Source of the DNA: Burkholderiales bacterium
Lineage (GTDB): Bacteria > Pseudomonadota > Gammaproteobacteria > Burkholderiales > Burkholderiaceae_C
Assembly: GCA_005786815.1 (NCBI GenBank)
Contig: SYDB01000243.1
Coordinates: forward strand, 1 to 8,403
Length of the DNA stretch: 8,403 bases
Direction: 5' to 3'
Under the pieces are notes generated by a model. It saw nothing but the letters and a program-made list of their open reading frames with translations, ran no database searches and was not told the origin of the DNA. A program made the position numbers and the translations under genes. Below are positions 1-4,663 of the stretch, one piece after another (position 1 is the stretch's first letter; every line of letters begins with the position of its first letter).

Positions 1-203
1 CTAGTGAATGCGCGCTTTAAGGTACGGGTGATGCGCTCTGGTGAATCGCCCACATAGTCAGCCCAATCGAGGCTCAAACCCCTCGCAGCTAACAGTTCAA
101 TGGTTTTAGGTAGGTGCTTGTCAGCGCGTTTGCCGGAGAGGATTTCATCGCCGACGATGATCAGACCAAATTCAGGGCGTTGGGGGTGGGTTACTTTGTT
201 CAT
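1..203 (-). CDS. CinA-like molybdopterin-binding (MoCF domain) protein, N-terminal part
   Basis: Partial gene: the first 67 codons are visible and the rest lies beyond the left edge. The protein opens with a short polar leader and then a hydrophobic strand followed by GDEILSGKRADKH, then a helix, LLAARGLSLDWADYVGD and a helix beginning PERITRTL. This is the start of the MoaB/Mog-like MoCF fold in the N-terminal domain of CinA-type 'competence/damage-inducible protein A'. In Burkholderiales such proteins often carry only this domain; the PncC-like C-terminal domain, if present, is out of view. The fold binds molybdopterin in MoaB and Mog, but the substrate of the CinA-like members is not settled. 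The ATG at 203 is the only sensible start, because an in-frame stop lies at 213-215 and no good alternative follows. It overlaps the upstream EI24 gene by 32 bases. The only SD-like sequence, GGCGG, abuts the ATG directly, so translational coupling is likely. The family is confident; the role is not. Confidence 0.85.
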   Translation of the reverse strand, partial: MNKVTHPQRPEFGLIIVGDEILSGKRADKHLPKTIELLAARGLSLDWADYVGDSPERITRTLKRAFT

Positions 204-1062
204 CCGCCAATGCTAGCGCAGGTACTGGCACCGAGGCCCCCACCACGACAGGGTTAGCCTCCGCACGAATGATCTCTAAAGCGCCCAAGCTGTAATGGGT
301 AAACCACAGAGCTGTGAAAGCAAATACCAGCGAGTAAATCCAAATCGCTACAGGCACCAACACTACAAAAGCCGCAGCGAATAACGCCCCAGAAGCCCAC
401 ACCATGCTCGGTAATGCTCCCAAATAGCCTGTGATCACACCTATCAATAGCAAGGGCAAACGGTGTTTGCGGCCAATAGCGATACGCTCGTCGCGGCTTG
501 CATGCGAGACCAAGGAATCGAACACCATGACCCGGTAGCTCAACCAACCCCAAATCACCGGCGGCACGATGAACATCAGGGGCGGAACTACCCAAAGGGG
601 TAAAGAAATAACCATGGCCAGCATGGCAGAGACAGTCGAGACAAGCGTCCAAACAATACTGCTGACGACAGATCCCCCATGCTTCATCGCTAGGTGCGCA
701 AAACGACGCTGGACCACCAGGCTGACCAAGGCGGGCCCCATCATCAATGACACCGCCAAAAGTGACATCACCACCAAAATAGGTGTGATTGAAAAAATAA
801 CGACCAAAGGTACTAAGACTCCTTGCAAATCACCAGCGCCGTGGGATTGCATCCAGTCCATCATGCTTTGCATGACTTGCCAAGAGGCGAGGAATTCGCT
901 GACCCAGTCTTGGGTCGGCTGCCAATAAAAATATCCCCAGCTCAGCGTCAACACCAGCAACATCGCCTGCGGCAACAAGGCCAAGGCCATGATGCGTGGC
1001 ATGAAGCAATATGCCAGCGCGCGCCAAAGAGAATCAAAAAACAATCGCATGGAGAAAAGCAT
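172..1062 (-). CDS. EI24 domain-containing inner-membrane protein
   Basis: A 296-residue, very hydrophobic protein with about five or six membrane segments (roughly residues 24-46, 82-108, 132-156, 158-178, 202-222 and 226-255). Between the fourth and fifth lies a polar loop with YRVMVFDSLVSHASRDER. That pattern (W-x-x-Y-R, then FD-x-L-x-x-HASR-x-ER) is characteristic of bacterial EI24/CysZ-like proteins in betaproteobacteria. Related CysZ mediates sulfate entry, but these EI24 members have no established substrate, so none is assigned. The C-terminal tail, from about residue 268, is Pro/Ala-rich and probably disordered; its coding sequence overlaps the start of the next gene. The ATG at 1062 is preferred over the Met at residue 5 because AGGGTGGG lies just before it at a suitable distance. 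The gene begins 11 bases after the desaturase stop, so the two are probably co-transcribed. Confidence 0.88.
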   Translation of the reverse strand: MLFSMRLFFDSLWRALAYCFMPRIMALALLPQAMLLVLTLSWGYFYWQPTQDWVSEFLASWQVMQSMMDWMQSHGAGDLQGVLVPLVVIFSITPILVVMSLLAVSLMMGPALVSLVVQRRFAHLAMKHGGSVVSSIVWTLVSTVSAMLAMVISLPLWVVPPLMFIVPPVIWGWLSYRVMVFDSLVSHASRDERIAIGRKHRLPLLLIGVITGYLGALPSMVWASGALFAAAFVVLVPVAIWIYSLVFAFTALWFTHYSLGALEIIRAEANPVVVGASVPVPALALADEQSNPPPTP

Positions 1063-1064
1063 AA

Positions 1065-1072
1065 CCCACCCT
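1065..1072 (-). promoter_or_regulatory. Ribosome binding site of the EI24 gene
   Basis: AGGGTGGG on the minus strand lies within the 11-base gap between the desaturase stop codon (1074-1076) and the ATG at 1062. AGGG ends six bases before the ATG. It supports this start rather than the Met four codons further in, which has no such sequence before it. Confidence 0.55.
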
Positions 1073-1073
1073 G

Positions 1074-2057
1074 TCAGGTGTGGCTAGTCCATCCCAACGC
1101 AAATAAGAGCCTTTTAATACCCAGTATTTGCTGACTTATAAAACCTTTACCGTAATCACGGCCTTCTGTCACTTGATCTCGGATGCCTGTGGCCTCAAAG
1201 TTGGACTCGAAGTTAGCCGTTCCAAAAAGCATATCCCAGCAAGGCAGAAGTACGCCAAAGTTATGGCCGCCAAGCACCGTCTGGCCTTTGGAATTAAGGC
1301 TTTCATGCCCCAAGCCAATCGCATGGTGTAACCGATGAAAGCGGGGAGTCACCCACAAACGCTCACCCACCAATCCAAAACTCAACCGCAAGTTGGCATG
1401 TTGAAAGTTTTCGCTCAATTGCGTCAAAGCGACCACCGCCACAAACTGGCTGGGTGCGATTCCCACCAATTGGGCTATGAAGACCCAAATCACAGCTTGC
1501 AATACGTCGTCGAGCAGATGGTTGCGGTTGTCACTCCATTGCGTCATGTGTCTTTGCGAATGGTGGACCGCGTGCAAAGCCCACCACCAGTTCCACTGGT
1601 GTTGTGCGCGATGCAGCCAGTAATTCACAAAATCAAACAGCACCAAATACAACACAAAACCCATGATGGGGCCGTCCGTCACGCCAGGCCACCAGTCTTC
1701 AAGATGGAAAGTGCCAAAACCGGCGCTGCGTAAATGCCCCATGAGTTCGTCCATCAGGGGATCAACGCTAAAAAACAAACACAGGCGAAACAAGCCCAAA
1801 CGGTGGATCAAGGTATAGAAAACATCGGTGCGCACCGCGAAACTATCTGTGACGGACTCGACCGGACGCCAGCGCTGTAAGGGGCCAATCACCGCCAACA
1901 TGACTGCGATTTGCAATAAGCCAATCAACAACCATCCCGTGGCGGCATACACATCTTCTAAACGGCTGGCCAAACCCCAGGCAAAAGCCAAAGGCTGAAA
2001 GACAGTTTCAAACAAAACTTCTTGGGCAGAAGCAAAAAGATCGATCAGTGCGTCCAT
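1074..2057 (-). CDS. Sterol desaturase / fatty acid hydroxylase family membrane protein
   Basis: A 327-residue integral membrane protein of the fatty acid hydroxylase superfamily: non-haem di-iron, oxygen-dependent enzymes that hydroxylate or desaturate lipids, sterols or carotenoids in the inner membrane. The histidine clusters are all present: HRAQH (149-153), HAVHH (162-166) and HRLHH (241-245), with further His at 170, 180, 220 and 265 (GGHNFG). Hydrophobic segments lie near residues 41-60, 84-97, 130-147 and 185-210, so the His boxes face one side. The frame is open to a TTG at 2096, but the ATG at 2057 is preferred: it gives a normal N-terminus and a 13-base overlap with the deacetylase gene. 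There is no clear Shine-Dalgarno, consistent with translation coupled to the upstream gene. The substrate cannot be read from sequence. Family confidence is high. Confidence 0.9.
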   Translation of the reverse strand: MDALIDLFASAQEVLFETVFQPLAFAWGLASRLEDVYAATGWLLIGLLQIAVMLAVIGPLQRWRPVESVTDSFAVRTDVFYTLIHRLGLFRLCLFFSVDPLMDELMGHLRSAGFGTFHLEDWWPGVTDGPIMGFVLYLVLFDFVNYWLHRAQHQWNWWWALHAVHHSQRHMTQWSDNRNHLLDDVLQAVIWVFIAQLVGIAPSQFVAVVALTQLSENFQHANLRLSFGLVGERLWVTPRFHRLHHAIGLGHESLNSKGQTVLGGHNFGVLLPCWDMLFGTANFESNFEATGIRDQVTEGRDYGKGFISQQILGIKRLLFALGWTSHT

Positions 2058-2818
2058 GCCGTGAATTGTGGGTGTTCTTGCAAAGTAGCGAAGCAAAGCC
2101 CCTTAGATTTCAGCCCTTCGATCAAGGGCTCTAGCACCGCCGGTGCCCAAGGATCTTTGCGCGACCAAATGCCAAGATGCGCCATCAAAATATCGCCCGC
2201 CTGGATTTTGCGAAGCGCGTTTTGCAACAACTGTGCGTTGGGGAATTTCTCGCTAGAGAGTTCATCGCCCAAAAATCCCGCATCCGCCCAACCCACATGT
2301 CCAAAACCACATTGCTTGGCGGCAGCTAGCAGGGATGGTGACGTCTTACCGCCTGGCGCGCGAAACAAAGACAAAGGTTTTTTGCCAGTGATCTCTTGCA
2401 AACGGGTGCTAGCGCGCTGAATTTCTGCGCAGTATTGCTTAGCAGTCCAAATTGTGGATACGCCTTTGTTCGGACCAGCACTTGGCCTCATCTTCCAAGC
2501 CTCTGGACCATGGTCGGCTAGCCAATAGACATGGTCAAAGGTGTGGGATGCAAAAGCGTGGCCTTCTTCCGCGCGGGCGCGCCACCAAGAAGCCCAGTGC
2601 TCACCCAAAGTTCCGTCACCCACTTGGGTGGGTTCATTGGCTGCAAAGAAAGTGACTTTGACTTGCTGACGTTTCAATACATCTGCAATCAATGGAGCAA
2701 CGCCCATATGGCCTGTGTCAAAAGTCAAATACACAGGCTTCGCGCAAAGCGCAAAAGCATCAAGGCATAAACCCGCTAGAACGAACGTGACTAACTTGCG
2801 TTTAAAAACGCTTGGCAT
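2045..2818 (-). CDS. Exported polysaccharide deacetylase family protein (NodB/CE4-like)
   Basis: A 257-residue protein with a Sec-type signal peptide (KRK near the N-terminus, then a hydrophobic stretch to about residue 25), predicted to act in the periplasm. It shows the NodB/CE4 motifs in order: LTFDTG (31-36, catalytic-base Asp34), SHTFDH (91-96, metal-binding His92 and His96), FRAPGG (152-157), GWADAG (176-181) and LMAHLG (211-216, catalytic His214). CE4 enzymes remove N- or O-acetyl groups from sugars such as chitin oligomers, peptidoglycan or exopolysaccharide. The oddity is Thr35, where the usual TFDDG motif has a second, metal-coordinating Asp, so metal binding may be altered. The region between motifs 2 and 3 (about 97-150) is long. 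The ATG at 2818 overlaps the propeller gene by 17 bases and has no strong Shine-Dalgarno. The substrate is unknown. Confidence 0.88.
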   Translation of the reverse strand: MPSVFKRKLVTFVLAGLCLDAFALCAKPVYLTFDTGHMGVAPLIADVLKRQQVKVTFFAANEPTQVGDGTLGEHWASWWRARAEEGHAFASHTFDHVYWLADHGPEAWKMRPSAGPNKGVSTIWTAKQYCAEIQRASTRLQEITGKKPLSLFRAPGGKTSPSLLAAAKQCGFGHVGWADAGFLGDELSSEKFPNAQLLQNALRKIQAGDILMAHLGIWSRKDPWAPAVLEPLIEGLKSKGLCFATLQEHPQFTAWTH

Positions 2819-3779
2819 GGTCTAAGGTCCAAATACCGTGGGGGGATTTACCTACCTTGACTTGTCGAACCAACTTGCCGGTGGCTAGGTCAATCACGCT
2901 CATCTTTTTGATCCAACGCGATGAGACCAGCAGCAACTTTCCGTCGGCAGTGACTTCCATACAGTCAGGACCACCTGGAGCTTTGAACTCAGCGACCGAC
3001 TGCAAGGTGGTTAAGTCTATTTTGTGGATGGTGTTTGCGACACGGTTACTCACCAAAACGTGACGGCCATCGCCCAAGGCCCTAAATGCATGGGCACCAT
3101 CACCTGTCGTAATTTTTTTTACCGATTTGGGCTGAGGACCCGACACGTCAAACACCTCAACACCATCCGATCCAGTCAAACCTACCAATAGGTATTTGTC
3201 ATCTGCAGTTCCAAAAACATCGGCTGGCATTTCTCCTGTTTTAATGCGCCACTTCAGAGTTTGCGTCGCCAAATCAACTGCCACCAATTCATTGCTGTCT
3301 TGCATGGTGGCATAGGCAATGGTGCTTTTGCTGTCTATCCAAATATGGCTGGGCGTTTTGCCAGAAGGAATGCGCTTGACCAAAGATAAATCGCTGCCAT
3401 CCCATCGATAAATATCAATGTGGTTCAAGCGGTTGGCAACTGTGACGAACCACTTCATGTCTGGCGAAAAACGTAACTGGTAAGGGTCTAGGGTTTTACG
3501 TATAACGCGCTGTACTTGCGCAGTTCGCGGATCGATAAAAGTCAAAGAATCACCGCCTGCATTAGCCACGATGACGGACTTTTCATCAGGTGTTAAGTAC
3601 AAATGGTGCGGTTCTTTGCCAGTGGGAATACGTTGCGTAACGGCCCAAGTTTGGGGGTCTATCACGCTGACATTGGCGTCTTGTGAGTTCAGTACAAATA
3701 TCGGATTACCCGCATGCGACAGCCAACCCATGAAAAGCATAGAAAAACAGAGCGCAAGTTTGATGAATGTTTTTAACAA
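2802..3779 (-). CDS. Exported seven-bladed YVTN/YncE-like beta-propeller protein
   Basis: With the start chosen here, a 325-residue protein. Residues 1-23 form a signal peptide (MLKTFIK, a hydrophobic core, then SHA before the cut). The rest is seven repeats of about 42 residues with a recurring G-K-x-P-x-x-h-x-h-x-x-D element: GKEPHHLYLTPD (54-65), DPYQLRFSPD (98-107), GKTPSHIWID (140-149), GEMPADVFGTADD (182-194), GDGAHAFRALGDG (226-238), GPDCMEVTADG (270-280) and GKSPHGIWTLD (310-320). This is the YVTN/YncE/lactonase-like propeller fold, usually a binding platform; no enzymatic residues stand out. The frame extends to another TTG at 3806, but the TTG at 3779 is preferred because AGGA sits six bases upstream and it gives a classic signal peptide. 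The gene overlaps the deacetylase by 17 bases and heads the group of overlapping genes. Confidence 0.87.
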   Translation of the reverse strand: MLKTFIKLALCFSMLFMGWLSHAGNPIFVLNSQDANVSVIDPQTWAVTQRIPTGKEPHHLYLTPDEKSVIVANAGGDSLTFIDPRTAQVQRVIRKTLDPYQLRFSPDMKWFVTVANRLNHIDIYRWDGSDLSLVKRIPSGKTPSHIWIDSKSTIAYATMQDSNELVAVDLATQTLKWRIKTGEMPADVFGTADDKYLLVGLTGSDGVEVFDVSGPQPKSVKKITTGDGAHAFRALGDGRHVLVSNRVANTIHKIDLTTLQSVAEFKAPGGPDCMEVTADGKLLLVSSRWIKKMSVIDLATGKLVRQVKVGKSPHGIWTLDHAKRF

Positions 3780-3874
3780 AATAATTCCTGAAAATTCATG
3801 TCGCAAGTGTAACGAGCTAGTATTACGCCATGCGATTTATCCCCATTGAAAATGCAACCAGACGCGACACTGAC
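3780..3874 (-). promoter_or_regulatory. Intergenic gap with a possible promoter for the propeller operon
   Basis: This 95-base gap between the pseudouridine synthase stop and the propeller start is the longest non-coding stretch in the window. On the minus strand it contains TAATACT (3820-3826), a fair sigma-70 -10 element about 40 bases upstream of the start codon. The -35 region 17-18 bases further upstream (around CAATGG) is poor. I see no GC-rich hairpin followed by T residues, so the upstream group may read through into this one. A weak promoter here is a guess from spacing and composition. Confidence 0.25.
3785..3790 (-). promoter_or_regulatory. Ribosome binding site deciding a TTG start for the propeller gene
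   Basis: CAGGAA on the minus strand, whose AGGA lies six bases before the TTG at 3777-3779. There is no in-frame ATG until well inside the signal peptide. The other upstream TTG, at 3804-3806, would put Arg-His-Glu-Phe ahead of the signal peptide and has no comparable sequence before it. An ATG at 3797-3799 is out of frame and stops after eight codons. Confidence 0.55.
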
Positions 3875-4627
3875 CTACGTCACCGCATTTTTAGCGGACA
3901 AGGCCTGAAGTTCGTCAGGCGTTATCCAACGCCATTGACCAGGCGCCAAATCTTGCGGCAGCTCCATAGCGCCCATTTGTGAACGATGCAGACCCGCGAC
4001 CGAATTTCCAACCGCTATCAACATTCGCTTGACTTGGTGGTACTTGCCCTCCGTCAAAGTCAAACGCATATGCTTTTGAGAAACTGCCATACAGGCTGCG
4101 GCTTTGACGGGTTTGGGTGAATCATCGAGCACCACACCTTCCAGCAATCGAAGCACTTGTTTATCGCTAATCGGTTCCGCTGTGCTTACCTCGTACACCT
4201 TGGGGACATGGTGACGTGGCGAACTCATGCGGTGAATCAAAGGGCCGTCATCTGTCAGCATCAACATGCCGGTGGTATCTTGGTCTAGTCGCCCCACTGC
4301 TTGCACCCCTTGCACCGCACTTTTTTGTGGCCGCTGACGCAAAGGCGCAGGCAACAAGGTGTAGAGGCTTGGCCATGCCGAAGGCTTGTGAGAGCACTCA
4401 TATCCCGCAGGCTTGTGTAACAGCACATAGGCTTTGGCGTGGTAAGGCCACAGCACACCTTGCACACTGAATGGCATGCCCTCTTGCACAGACACATCGT
4501 GCGCCGCGTCATCACACGTCACCAAACCCTGGCCTTGGTCGATTTGTACATAGCCTTGCTGGACCAGTCCAGCGCAAATACGCCGTGTGCCAAAGCCTTG
4601 TGAATAGAGAATGTCTTGCAGCTGCAT
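3875..4627 (-). CDS. rsuA: 16S rRNA pseudouridine synthase, RsuA family
   Basis: A 250-residue cytoplasmic enzyme. An N-terminal S4-like RNA-binding domain (about residues 1-55) starts with LQDILYSQGFGTRR; a catalytic domain follows. HKPAGYECSHKPSAWPSLYTLL (71-92) matches RsuA's 'NKPxGYVCS' region. GRLDQDTTG (112-120) carries the catalytic Asp115, and TDDGPLIHRMSSPRHHVPKVY (125-145) plus EGKYHQVKRM (193-202) are typical of RsuA rather than RluB or RluE. E. coli RsuA makes pseudouridine 516 in 16S rRNA and is 231 residues long, so this one is slightly longer, partly from an insert around 96-108. The ATG at 4627 has AGGA nine bases before it. The gene begins 36 bases after the E1 stop and is probably co-transcribed with it, though nothing links the functions. 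RluE-type specificity is the main alternative. Confidence 0.92.
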   Translation of the reverse strand: MQLQDILYSQGFGTRRICAGLVQQGYVQIDQGQGLVTCDDAAHDVSVQEGMPFSVQGVLWPYHAKAYVLLHKPAGYECSHKPSAWPSLYTLLPAPLRQRPQKSAVQGVQAVGRLDQDTTGMLMLTDDGPLIHRMSSPRHHVPKVYEVSTAEPISDKQVLRLLEGVVLDDSPKPVKAAACMAVSQKHMRLTLTEGKYHQVKRMLIAVGNSVAGLHRSQMGAMELPQDLAPGQWRWITPDELQALSAKNAVT

Positions 4628-4636
4628 AAGGGTGAA

Positions 4637-4640
4637 TCCT
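4637..4640 (-). promoter_or_regulatory. Ribosome binding site of rsuA
   Basis: AGGA on the minus strand, nine bases before the ATG at 4627, within the 36-base gap after the E1 gene. It supports this start and independent translation of rsuA. Confidence 0.5.
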
Positions 4641-4663
4641 AATGCGAGTCTCCTAGGTGAAAA

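Larger units (their letters stand above)
172..3779 (-). other. Probable operon: propeller, deacetylase, desaturase, EI24 protein, CinA-like protein
   Basis: Five minus-strand genes are linked by overlaps of 17 bases (2802-2818), 13 bases (2045-2057) and 32 bases (172-203), plus an 11-base gap (1063-1073). The genes starting inside overlaps lack strong Shine-Dalgarno sequences, which fits translational coupling. The transcript continues past the left edge with the CinA-like gene. This is inferred from spacing; no transcript evidence is available. Confidence 0.6.

Noticed and set aside
254..652. Open frame of 132 codons on the minus strand in another frame
   Set aside because: It lies within the EI24 gene, whose frame matches a known family; the alternative product is Cys/His-rich with no family pattern.
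1335..1733. Open frame of 132 codons on the plus strand
   Set aside because: It is antisense to the His-box region of the desaturase, with a Gln/His-rich composition typical of reverse-strand translation.
3809..3826. Short palindrome-like stretch GTAA...TTAC overlapping the possible -10 element
   Set aside because: Only the outer four bases pair, too weak to call an operator.
3799..3869. Inverted repeat tgtcgc / gcgaca around the propeller promoter region
   Set aside because: The arms are only six bases and about 60 bases apart, with no T-run after them; neither a terminator nor a convincing operator.
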